64,000 nucleotides of DNA from Actinosynnema sp042752395. GTDB lineage: Bacteria; Actinomycetota; Actinomycetes; Mycobacteriales; Pseudonocardiaceae. Every line of letters starts with the position of its first letter. The stretch's first letter is position 1. Below, piece by piece: positions 34,790 to 44,465 of this stretch. A program made the translations under genes and the position numbers. The notes under the pieces were generated by a model that made no database searches, had not been told where the DNA came from, and saw only the letters and a program-made list of their open reading frames with translations. The stretch is taken from assembly GCF_042752395.1 (NCBI RefSeq), contig NZ_JBHYXZ010000021.1, forward strand, positions 1 to 64,000, written 5' to 3'.

Positions 34790-37700
34790 GGGTTCGGCGG
34801 CTCACACTGGAAAGCTACGGCGCTTTCCACAATCGGACGATCGAACTCGGCACCGGTCTGAGCGTGGTGCTCGGCCCGAACGAGACCGGCAAGACCACCG
34901 CGCTCGACGCGCTGGCCGACCTGCTGTGGTCGATACCGCAGTCCTCGAAGCGTGCCTTTCACTACCGCCGCCAAGAGCTGGCCATCAGCGCGGTGCTCGT
35001 CCTGCCCGACGGCACCGAGATCCCCGTCGAGCGACGTGCGAGCGGGATGATCGACACCGCCACCGGCGCGGAGGTTCCCGTGCTGTGGCAGGGGGACGGG
35101 GATGACCGCGGCCGGTGGCGGACTTCGTTCGGCCTGTCGCACGAGGAGCTGCGCAAGGGCGGTGAGCACCTGTTCAAGGGTGAGGGCGACCTCGCGTCCC
35201 TGATCTTCCGAGCCCGGAGCGGGCAGTCCGTGCACCACCTGCTGGACTCGCTGTCGGCGCGTGCCGACTCGCTCTACAAGGAGCATCGAGGAAACAAGGG
35301 TGTGCGGGCACGTCGTGCGATCGCCGAGTACGAGCAGGCGGTGCACGACGTCGAGGAGGCCACCGCGCTCGCCGCCGACGTCACTGCCATCCGCGGAGTG
35401 CTGCGCCAAGTCGGCGAGGACGTCGAGCGAGCCCGACGGGCCAAGGACGCCGCCTTCACCGAAATGGCCGGCCAACAGGCGCGCCTGCGGGTGATCGACA
35501 GAATTCGGCTGCTGGCCCAGGCCGAAGCCAGGATCTCGGCCCTGCGATCGGCAGGGCCTTGTCTGGATGCCGACGACCTCGCACTCCACGGTGAGACCGC
35601 GGAACGGCTCCGCCGTGCCGAAGACGAGATAGTCGACGTCGAGGGCGAAATCGCCGCGACGTCCGCGCAGCTGGCGGACACCGCTTCCGAGGACTCCATC
35701 CTCGAAGACCGCAGCCTGGTCGAGCGTCTGCAGCGGGAATCCACGGCCAGACTTGACGACGCGGAGCAGGCCCGGGCATGCCGGGCTGACGCCGATGAGA
35801 GCGACGCGAGCACCCGAGCGCTGCTGGTCGAACTGACCGGCAAGGTCGACCAGCCGGTGGACGTGCTGCTGAACACGCTGTGGGTCGGCGAGGATCGCGT
35901 CGCCGAATTGGACGCCGCAGCGGAGGCGCTCGTCCAAGCGGACGCCGTCGTGATCGAGCGACAACGCCAGGTAGAAGCCGCAGGCGACCGCGAACCGGCC
36001 ACATCCGACGCGGAGGCACCGGACGCGCAGGTCGTCGCGTCACTGCGCGAGGCGGTGAGTGCCATCGAGGCCGAGGACTCGGTGGTCACCGCTTTCCGGC
36101 GTGCTGTTGAAGCCGTGGCGGATGCGCGGCACGAGCACGCTCGTCTGCTCACGACGGTGGGCCTGCCCGCACACACGCGTCTGGGGACACTGCCGTACCG
36201 CGAGTCGGTGATGGGCGCGCGCGACGACATCACGGCTAGTGACGATGCCATCCGCACGGCTCGTCGAGAACTGGACGACCTCGACAGGCGGTCCACCGAC
36301 ATCCAGAGGCAATTGTCGGACGACGAACTGCACCACGTCCCAGACCCGGCAGAGGTGACGGTTGCCCGTGCGGCTCGCGACGACCTGATCACCGAGGTCG
36401 TGCGCGCTTGGCTCGCGGGTGAACCGCCCGCACGAGCGCCCGGTCTGCCGGTGGAGGTCGAACGCGCCGTCCGCGAGGCCGATCGCGTCGGCGACCTGCT
36501 CGCGGAGCACGCCGAAGTGGCGGCGAGACGCGGAGTGCTGACCGCCGAACTGGCGAAGACCCGTGCCGAAGCGATCGTCGCCGGATCGAAGGTCGCGGAG
36601 GCGGAACGTGCGTGCACGGCAGCCCGCCAGGCGTGGGAGGCCATCTGGGCACCGGTTGGCGTTCCGCATCCGCCCGTCACCGATGCGCTCGTGTTCCACG
36701 AGTCGCTGGCCGATGCGCTCGTGGCCGAAGGACGGGCGGTCACCGCGAGCCGCACCGCCGAGGACCTGCGTCCCGCGGTCGAGGAGAGGCGCCACTACCT
36801 GGCGGACGTAGTCGCCCGGGCGGGACGACCTCGGCCCGAGGCGGACATGGACAGCCTGCTCGAAGCGGCGAGACACCTGCTGGACGAGGACGACGACGCA
36901 CGCGAAGCCCGTGCGGTCGCGCGGAACGTACGGGCCATCCGGCAGGAGGCGGAGCGGGAGCTCGAACGGGCACGCACGCGGCGGAACGAATCCGCGGACC
37001 GGTGGCGGACGACCCTGGCCACCGGCCACCTCCCGGACCTGAGCCCAACCGGGTGGTACCGGCGGCGCGACATCGTCACGCGGGCCCGCACGTCGCACGT
37101 CACCGCGACCGGCCTGCGGGAACGGGCACGGCAGCTGGCCGAACGGCACCGCGGGTTCGTGGACGAACTGGCGGCGCTCACCGCACGCCTGGGCGTCGAG
37201 GGTGACCACGTCACCGACGTGCTCGACACCCTCTCGGCCCGGGTCCAGGCGGCGATGCAGGCCAAGGGCACCGCGGACAACCTCGTTCGCAGGCTCGACT
37301 CGCTGCGCCGGAAGCTCGAAGAGCACATCGAGCAACGGCGCCTGGCCATCGCCGTTCTGGACGACTTGCGTCAGCGGACCGACGCTGTGGACCTCGACGC
37401 CGCGGCTGAACGAGGCGAGGAACTGGCCGGCCTGTTGACCGACGTCGACCAGCACAGCGAAGTGGTGCGCACCGCAGTGCCACGAACCGACCCACGGCAA
37501 TTGGTCGCCGAGTTGAGCGATGTCGACGAGGAACAACTGCGGATCGACGCCGACACGGCCGGCCGGCGGTACGAGGACGCCGATAAGGCGCACGAAGAAG
37601 CACTCCGCCGTTACGGCGAGCTCTCTCAACGGCACCAGGCTCTGATCACCCGGCCCGGCGCCGCCGAACTGCACGCCAAAGCGCACGAACGACTGGCAGT

Positions 37701-38620
37701 GCTGGCCGACGAGGTCGAGGAGTACCTCGTGGCCGAGATCCAGCGCACTGTCCTGCGCGACGAGTTGGAGGGCTACGAGCGGGAGCACTCGTCACCGCTG
37801 CTGGAGACCGCCGGGCGCATCCTCGAAGAGCTGACCGGAGGGCGTTACGTCGCCCTGCGCACGCACAGCGACGCCAACGGGCGGTCGTTGCGCATCGTGG
37901 GCGCCGCCGAGCGACCCCGCCCCCCCCCGCGCCCCGGGTGCGGGCGGCCCGGCCCCGCGCGGGCGCACCCCCCACACCCCCCCGCCCCCANNNNNNNNNN
38001 GCGGCCGCCCCCCGGCCGAGCGCCCCGCTGGGCGCCCCCCCGCCCCGCGCCCCCCCCCGCCCCCCCCGCGGCCGCCGCCCCCCCCCCGCGCCCCCCCCCC
38101 GCGACCCCGGAAACCGGACGAGCTGTCGGAGGGGACGGCCGACCAGGCGTTCCTCGCCCTCCGCCTGGCCGGCATCGAGTCGTTGCAGGACGGCAGGCGG
38201 ACCCGCGGGCTCCCGACGCTGCCGGTCGTCCTCGACGACGTGCTGATGACCTTCGACGACGCTAGAGCCGCTGCAACGCTCAAGGTGATGGCACGGCTCG
38301 CACGACGGTGGCAGATCGTCGTCTTCAGCCACCACACCCACATCCGCCAAGTCGCCGAAGGCCTGGAGTCCGACAACCTCACCATCGCCGAACTGGACGC
38401 CCCGTCCTCGATCGACTCAACGCGCACCCCGCAGGAGATCCGCGACGCCGCGCGCGAGCGCATCGTGATCGGCAACCACACCGAACCCGCCCCGCGCGCC
38501 ACGAAGACGGTCGACCCGACCCTCGTCCGGGCATGGGCGCGCCGAACCGGCAGGCAGGTGGCGGACCGCGGCCGAATCTCGCAAGACGTCATCGACGCCT
38601 ACGAAGCCGCTCACAGCTGA
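34786..38620 (+). CDS. SbcC/Rad50-like SMC ATPase (interrupted by an assembly gap)
   Basis: A protein of more than 1250 residues. The N-terminal half-ATPase carries Walker A LGPNETGKTTAL (about 28-39) and a QxxFHYRR/Q-loop-like region. A very long Glu/Arg/Ala-rich coiled coil (about 180-960) follows, without an obvious CxxC zinc hook. The C-terminal half-ATPase lies after the gap: signature-like LSEGTADQAFLALRL, Walker B PVVLDDVLMTFDD, and FSHHTHI. The 10-N gap at 37991-38000 and bad C-runs (37917-38105) shift the frame, so automatic calls end falsely at 38265; the true stop is 38620. It pairs with the SbcD-like protein to form a nuclease complex on DNA ends. Confidence 0.82.
37917..38105. 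other. Assembly gap (10 N at 37991-38000) with unreliable C-rich flanks
   Basis: The sequence on both sides of the N run consists of implausible C/G homopolymers and destroys the reading frame of the SMC-like gene. This is an artefact, not biology. Confidence 0.85.
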
Positions 38621-38979
38621 ACCTGTGCCACCGGGCGCAGTGGATCACTCCGTGCCGGCACAGCACTCAAATCGGTTTTCCCACGGGACCCGACCTGATC
38701 AACCGGTTCCCGGTCGCACGACAGCGCCGTTCCGTCACCGGAACACAGCCGGACCAGCGGACACCGCCGCGTCTCGAGCGAAGAGGCAGTCCGCGTGACG
38801 CGTTCAACCGCGACCGCAACTCACCCGTTCAGCGCAGCGGGCACCACCCGTTCAGCGCTACGGCGAGAACGTCCAACCGCCGTATGCATCACAAGACGAT
38901 CGATCGGGAGTCATTTGATGCACGAGCACCACTCAAGCCGAGTCAAAACATTCAAAACCAGCACATCGCCGCTTAAAAC
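38621..38979. other. Intergenic, right edge of the defence island
   Basis: No gene seen. Contains a 14-bp direct repeat (CACCCGTTCAGCGC at 38822-38835 and 38845-38858) and a locally AT-richer stretch (38870-38990), unlike the flanking coding DNA. Confidence 0.5.
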
Positions 38980-39905
38980 TGGAGCACAAGCATGACGGGC
39001 GAAATTGCGTACGACGAGCTCACGGCGGACCAACTGTCGGGCACCAGCTGCATCCGCTGCGGACGCGTTCCGGTCAATGCCATGCGGTGCCCGAGGCGCT
39101 TGCGCTGGAGGATCTCCGGCACCCCGGCCTCGATAAGCCGCGTCTCGTGCGCGTGACGTAGGTCATGGGAGTGCAGGCCAGGGTGGATCGGCGCCCATCC
39201 TCGGGTCGGATCGCCGGTGACGAAGGGCAGCCGGACCCGCCGCCGGAAGTTCGGCCGGCGCAGCAGTCCTCCGCCCAGACCGGTGGACACGTGGTCCTGC
39301 ATCCGGCCGGCCCGGTGCTCGGCGAGCAGGTCGACCGGGAACGGCGGCAGGTGCACCGTGCGGACACCGGCCTTCGACTTCGGCGGCCCGGGCTCCAACC
39401 GGCCGCCCACCTCGTGCAGGGCTCCCTTGTCCGGTTCGATCGTGATCACCCTGCGGGCCAGGTCCACCCGCGCCCGCCGGCCAGCTCGCTCCACCGCAGG
39501 CACGTGTACGCCGTTGTGACCACCAACACGGCGTCCACGGGGGAACACCGCTCGGCCGGCGACCGCCGCAGCGTCTTGACCCACCCCTTCGCCGCGAGCC
39601 GCGAGATCGCCTTCAACGGCACGTCACGGAACCGCGGCAGCACGTGGTTGCGCAGGCGCGGGTCGTACTCCGCCCACGTCGTCGCACTCACGTCATGGGC
39701 GTCCGCCCGGATCCGCACCCACTCCCCCGACGGCATCACGCCCACCGAGGATTCCACGAACGTTCCCCGGCGCTGATCCGACTCGATGTCCCTCGCCCGA
39801 CCGACCGCCACCGAACGATCGGTGAACCGGTCTCCGAACCCAATGCCCCATCCGGCAACCGGAACCGCACCCGAAGACCGGACCGTGCTTCTCCACTCAC
39901 GCCAT
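38980..39905 (-). pseudogene. Decayed tyrosine integrase, homologue of the intact one at 21980
   Basis: Starting from an ATG at 39905 whose third codon is now a stop, several frames together rebuild an integrase: RDIESDQRRGTFV, HDVSATTWAEYDPRLRNHVLPRF, VVTTAYTCLRWSELAG (catalytic Arg), KGALHEVGGRLEPGPPKS, GLHSHDLRHAHETRLIEAG (H-x-x-R), QRKRLGHRM. Parts of the core-binding domain are deleted, frames change at least twice, and the C-terminus with the nucleophile Tyr is gone. It is clearly related to the integrase at 21980-23089. It marks the right side of the Shango/SbcCD island. Confidence 0.75.
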
Positions 39906-40664
39906 TACCCATCACTCCCGGTCAACGACGAAACCCCGCCCCGAACGGACGCAGCAGACCTGGACGCTCCACAAAGGACGGATGTCAGCCCGCATGTGGT
40001 CGCCACACCCATCCGAAGCCGAGTGTGTTGACGCTGCGCCCGCCACCTCGCCACCCCACGACGACCAAGGGTTGCCGCCATGATCATCCGGGGCGCACGT
40101 GAGCCGTCCGGAACCTCGGAGGACGAGCCGAGGAGCACTGCCGTCGAGATGGCGCGGGGACCGGAACCGGCGACGGAACGGAGCGCTGAGCCGTCCGGTA
40201 TCGACCGTCGAGTGAGGTCGTAGCCCACACGAGTGCACATATGGCTCAAGCTCTGGAGCCGTAACGGTCGTGCTCGTCAAGATGGCCGGCGGAGGGTCTC
40301 CTTCCGCGTCGTAGTCAGGATCGATCCCCGGCAGAGAACCGGTGCCGCAGGAGCGCGGTGATGTCCCGGGCAACTCCGGTGCACCGTCTCCGCTGCCCTT
40401 ACGTCGGACTCGAGCCGTTGCCTCCGGATCTCCCGCTCAGGTGAAACCGCACCAGGTCGGCGTGACACCGTCCACAAAGGATTGGTGTGCCCACACCCTG
40501 TCTGCGCCGTGGGGCGTCCATGCCGGACGACGCCGCCGAACCGCCGGCCCCACCTCACCCAACTCGGCGGAGTTCCACCGGAAGTGACGCGGATCCAGGT
40601 GGCGGCGAACCCGGCGAGGCGCAAGTCTCGTCCGCAGCGGTACCCGACGAAAGTGAGGACGTTC
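39906..40664. other. Long non-coding stretch before the cryptic operon
   Basis: No frame on either strand has convincing codon bias or an RBS. The promoter of the operon starting at 40665 should lie here, but no element stands out by eye. Confidence 0.45.
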
Positions 40665-41183
40665 GTGTCCAGCACAGCAGACAGCGTCGATGCCCAGCAG
40701 GCGGAGCTCGGGAAGATCCTCGGGCTTGACGGCCCCGCGTCCGAGGACGTGCTCAGGGCCGCCGTGGGCGACGAGCAGTTCGCCCGCAACATCCTGACCT
40801 GCCGCCGCGATCCCGAACTCCTCGCCGCGGTGCTCGCCCGCCCGCCCGTCCCGGCCGAGCCCCTGCCCACGTCCACCCTCGTCGCCCGCGGCGCCTCGGC
40901 GCTGGCCCGCTGGGCGCGCACCGGCTTCACCGTGGTGACCGACGAGGTGTTCGACGCCCGGATCGCGGCGTGCAACACCTGCCCCCATCGGACCGGTCCG
41001 CAGGTCGCCGGCGTTCTGGGCCGCCTCGCGGCCACCGGCCTGGCCGACAAGTCCACCTGCGCCCTGTGCGGCTGCGTCCTGGCCCGCAAGGCGCGCCTCC
41101 CTTCCGAACAGTGTCCCGCGGCCGACCCCGACCGCCCCGGCCACACCCGGTGGGGAGACGCCCTGCCGAAGGCCCGGCCCTGA
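40665..41183 (+). CDS. Small CxxC protein, first gene of the cryptic operon
   Basis: A 172-residue protein. GTG 40665 (MSSTADSVDAQQAEL) follows GAGG by 6 nt; longer frames upstream are unlikely. The first 60 residues are helical, followed by a hydrophobic or amphipathic stretch. Residues about 105-160 hold two Cys groups: AACNTCPHRTGPQ and STCALCGCVLARKARLPSEQCP, six Cys in CxxC spacing, suggesting a zinc ribbon or small metal site. No named family recognised. It lies 55 bp upstream of the next gene on the same strand, so it probably belongs to the same transcript. Confidence 0.7.
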   Translation: MSSTADSVDAQQAELGKILGLDGPASEDVLRAAVGDEQFARNILTCRRDPELLAAVLARPPVPAEPLPTSTLVARGASALARWARTGFTVVTDEVFDARIAACNTCPHRTGPQVAGVLGRLAATGLADKSTCALCGCVLARKARLPSEQCPAADPDRPGHTRWGDALPKARP

Positions 41184-41238
41184 ACGGCCGAGCCGGGACC
41201 GACAGCCCGCCCCAATCCCGAAAAACCAGGGAATCGCG

Positions 41239-42575
41239 ATGGCCGAGATCGACAAGCTGAAGTTCGTCGGCGTGATGATCAAAGGTGAGAAGTACCACGT
41301 CCTGTGCAGCACGAAGAATTCCGACGAGAAGATCTACCAGTACCTGAGCACACCGAATGACCGATCCGATACGAAACNNNNNNNNNNNNNNNNNNNNNNN
41401 NNNNNNNNNNNNNNNNNNNNNNNNNNNNNNNNNNNNNNNNNNNNNNNNNNNNNNNNNNNNNNNNNNNNNNNNNNNAAAGGTGAGAAGTACCACGTCCTGT
41501 GCAGCACGAAGAATTCCGACGAGAAGATCTACCAGTACCTGAGCACACCGAATGACCGATCCGATACGAAGCCGGCGGGCGGCACCGGTGACGCCGAGTC
41601 CGAGGACGTTTCGGACCCGGGGCCGATGGGTGGCACCGGCGGAACCCACTCGGGTCTGACCATGGACACCAGTTGGAACCTCGGCTACATCTACGCCGGG
41701 CTCGCCTGCCTGGAGATCCAGAGCGATAACGACAAGGTCCGTGCCTTGATCTGGGACAAAAAGATCTACCGGGCGTTCTACTGGTCCGCCTCGAACAAAT
41801 TCCTGTTCTGCGCCCGACCGGATTCCGCAACCGTCGACAAGGTCGGCGATCCGGTGAACGGTTCCCGGCTGACCTCCTTCCACAACTGGTACACGGTGTC
41901 CGGCGAGAACGGCAAGCCGTTCTTCGAGATCATGGTCGACCCGCAGGAGAGGACGCTGTTCGGTCTGCAGGAGAACGGCGAGGCGTCCTCACTCCTGTGG
42001 GGAGAGTTGCAACAGCCGCACGCCACGCGGGCCATCCCTGATGGAGGAGGAGGGGCCGGTGTCGACTTCGGACTGACGCGGTGGCTCGCCATGGCCAGTG
42101 CTGCCAATGCCTCCTACGTCCTCGGGACGCCGGAGGGCAGGAGCGGAGTCGTCAAGAGGTTCAACATCGACAAGGCCGTGCCCACCGCCGACATCTCCAT
42201 TCCAGTGGAATGGAGGCCCCGCGGAAAACCGGTCGTCATCACTTCGGGCGGAAAGCAGTACTGCTGCATGACCGCTCAGGGGGAAAAGGGGGCGTGGGTA
42301 TCGTCGTCGCGGACATCGGGGACTTCACCACGAACAAGGCGAAGATCATCAAGCTTCCGGATGCCTATACCGTCGCGCCGTTGGCCGCAAATCCGCAGAG
42401 TGGAACTCTGTATGCGATCTGCATGGAATCGTCCAGTGCGGGAAAGACCTTGATCCAGGCGGTGAGCGCCGACGCGTCCAAGCCGGAGGCGGCACCTGTT
42501 GTCGCCGCCACCTGGCATTCGTCCCATGATCTGTACTCCGGGGATCCGGAACACCTGTGGTGCTACTCCTGGTAA
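41239..42575 (+). CDS. Large uncharacterised protein with repeated beta-strand pattern (gap and frameshift)
   Basis: ATG 41239 after AGGGA. The N-terminus (MAEIDKLKFVGVMIKGEKYHVLC) runs into a 98-N gap flanked by identical 95-bp copies. After the gap the frame reads through alternating strands (GYIYAGLACLEIQ, KKIYRAFYWSASNKFLFC, KQYCCMTAQGEKG) to about 42290, where a G run appears one base short. The proper continuation is in the next frame (GIVVADIGDFTTNKAKIIKLPDAYTVAPLAANP...PEHLWCYSW), ending at 42575. The strand-turn repeats suggest a beta-propeller-like fold; this is inference. Probably one intact protein of about 410 residues damaged by assembly errors. Confidence 0.6.
41281..41570. repeat. 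95-bp direct repeat on both sides of a 98-N gap
   Basis: 41281-41375 and 41476-41570 are identical. This is what results when two overlapping contig ends are scaffolded without merging. The true sequence most likely has one copy and no gap. Confidence 0.8.
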
Positions 42576-42617
42576 TAAGAAGCAATTCACGTGCCAGCCC
42601 TGCGAGGGAGGACGGTC

Positions 42618-44459
42618 ATGGCCGCGGTCCGAGACGATAATCAAGGTTTCAATCTGGCAACCTGTGAGAAGAACATCGCCGAATACAACATGTATCCCTC
42701 TTGCGATCACGTGCCGGGACTCGAGCACCATTGCGACAAGGTTCAATCCTCTAGGCACGAGTTCTGCATGACACATGGACAGCCCAACTGGCCGATCGAG
42801 AGCCAGTGGTGTGAGCTCCCCGATGGGACGACGAAATACTTCTACGACTCGCCCGACCCGGCCTTCGACTGTCAAAATGCCGGTGGACGTGCGCATACCT
42901 GCATGTGCTGTTGCTCCTGCATGGCGTACGGCACGATGATCGGCCTGCCGGAAGGGCGGGAGGAGAGAATCGAGGCCCTCGTCCGAGGGGAACGGGTGCT
43001 GACGGGCGCGCTCGGAGTAGACGGCAAGGTCTCTTGGAGTTCGTCTCAGGTCACGTTCAGCGACGGTGCGGGGGGAGGGGGGAGCCTCGCCGTCCACCTC
43101 TCCTTCGACCGGCAGGACGGATCGGTCGGCGAGTTGATCTGCTCTCCCGACCAGCCCATCGCGCTCGCCGGCGGCACGCTCGTGCAGGCGTCCCAGTTGC
43201 ACGTGCGGGACCACGTCCTGGGCGGCGACGGAGGCTCGCTGCCGGTGCGGTCCGTGGCGATCGGCGAGTACTCGGGCGGCCTGCACCACATCGGCGCGGG
43301 TAAGCCGACCGATCCGACCGGCGCCCATCTCCTCCAGGCATCCGGGGTGGTGGTCGGCGACTACTACCTGCAACTCCGGCCCGAATTGCTCGCCGGCCGT
43401 TGGGCCGCCGAAACCGAAGCCCGTCCCCACGCCTGGGAGCCCGACTACGCGCAGACGCACGAGGTGGAGAAGCACACGACCTCACTCGTCTTCGGCACCG
43501 CGAATTGCGGCACGGGCAGCGAGATCGGCACCCTGTTCACCGTTTTCAGTGACACCAACGGCTATCTCGAGAACGACGTCGCGGCACTTCTCACGCCTGC
43601 CCAGGCGAACGACGTGCTCCTGAACGGCAAGCAGATGAGCTTCGGGAACCCCATTCCCAAGTACCTGGTCGAAACGGTGTTCAAGCACATGCAGGGTTTC
43701 CTGCCCGACGTGGACCTCCACCTGGACTGGAACCGGCCCGAGCCCAACGTCTACGCGTTCCGCCGGTTCGGCCGCCAGACGGTGGTGGTGACCGGAGGAC
43801 TCGCCAGGGCGGGAGTACTGGACTTCGAAGGTCTGGTCATGGCCGTCGCCCACGGGGCCAACCGGCTGTCCGGGGTCGAGCCGCTCAACGACCAGGGCTT
43901 CACCGTGACCGGCAGGGCGGACTACGACGCGTTCCACGACACGAGCCGGATCTTCTGGTGGATCACCGAGTGGTCCCGCAGCACGGGCGCCGCGCAGAAG
44001 CAGTTCAACGACCTGTTCGACCTCATCAGCGAGCAGAACGCGCAGGGGAACCCGGACGCCGGGCACGACGAGCCGTCCATCGCCTGCCGCCGCAAGTGCA
44101 TCGCCTACAGCTCCGTTCTCGGCTTTCCGGAGTGCGCCGGCGGCCCTCCTCTCCCGCGGATCGCGATCGAGGACGCCGCCGCGACCACCGACACCCTCAC
44201 GCTGGTGGTCAACCTCTCTCCCAAGCCGGAGAGCGTGACGGCCACCGGCAACTACGACATCACCCCGGCGGTGACGGTGACCGAGGCCGCGCTCGCCCCC
44301 GACTCGTCGTTCCACATCCTGGTCAAGGCCGACTTCCAGCCGGACCAGGAGTACCGGGTGACCGTCCGCGGCCTCGTGTCGATCCTCGGCAGCGGCATGG
44401 ACCCGGAACGGGACTCGATCGGTTTCACCGCCAAGGTTCCGGCCGGCGTGCGGGGGTGA
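42618..44459 (+). CDS. Cys-rich Hint-like protein with long C-terminal extension
   Basis: 613 residues; ATG 42618 follows GGGAGG. Residues 1-100: Cys-rich domain (CEKN, CDH, CDK, FCMTHGQPNWPIESQWC, CMCCCSC). Residues 101-258 follow the Hint (hedgehog/intein) pattern: CMAYGTMIGLPEG with Cys101 at the splice position, SPDQP (176-180) where Hint domains have TxxH, and GAHLLQASGVVVGDYYLQL. Residues 270-500 look like a metalloprotease-type helical domain without an evident HExxH (DFEGLVMAVAHGANRLSG). The last 90 residues are an Ig-like strand domain (TLVVNLSPKPESVTATGNYDITP). The protein at 55237 shares the first two domains. No signal peptide. Function unknown; autoprocessing is conceivable but the usual His is Gln. 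Confidence 0.65.
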   Translation: MAAVRDDNQGFNLATCEKNIAEYNMYPSCDHVPGLEHHCDKVQSSRHEFCMTHGQPNWPIESQWCELPDGTTKYFYDSPDPAFDCQNAGGRAHTCMCCCSCMAYGTMIGLPEGREERIEALVRGERVLTGALGVDGKVSWSSSQVTFSDGAGGGGSLAVHLSFDRQDGSVGELICSPDQPIALAGGTLVQASQLHVRDHVLGGDGGSLPVRSVAIGEYSGGLHHIGAGKPTDPTGAHLLQASGVVVGDYYLQLRPELLAGRWAAETEARPHAWEPDYAQTHEVEKHTTSLVFGTANCGTGSEIGTLFTVFSDTNGYLENDVAALLTPAQANDVLLNGKQMSFGNPIPKYLVETVFKHMQGFLPDVDLHLDWNRPEPNVYAFRRFGRQTVVVTGGLARAGVLDFEGLVMAVAHGANRLSGVEPLNDQGFTVTGRADYDAFHDTSRIFWWITEWSRSTGAAQKQFNDLFDLISEQNAQGNPDAGHDEPSIACRRKCIAYSSVLGFPECAGGPPLPRIAIEDAAATTDTLTLVVNLSPKPESVTATGNYDITPAVTVTEAALAPDSSFHILVKADFQPDQEYRVTVRGLVSILGSGMDPERDSIGFTAKVPAGVRG

Positions 44460-44465
44460 CGGATC

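Noticed and set aside
38308..38976. A plus frame of 222 codons after the SMC-like gene
   Set aside because: It starts inside the SMC-like C-terminus in another frame and has no RBS or codon bias.
41281..41570. A true tandem duplication within the second operon gene
   Set aside because: The copies are identical and sit exactly at the edges of an N gap, which fits unmerged contig ends better than biology.
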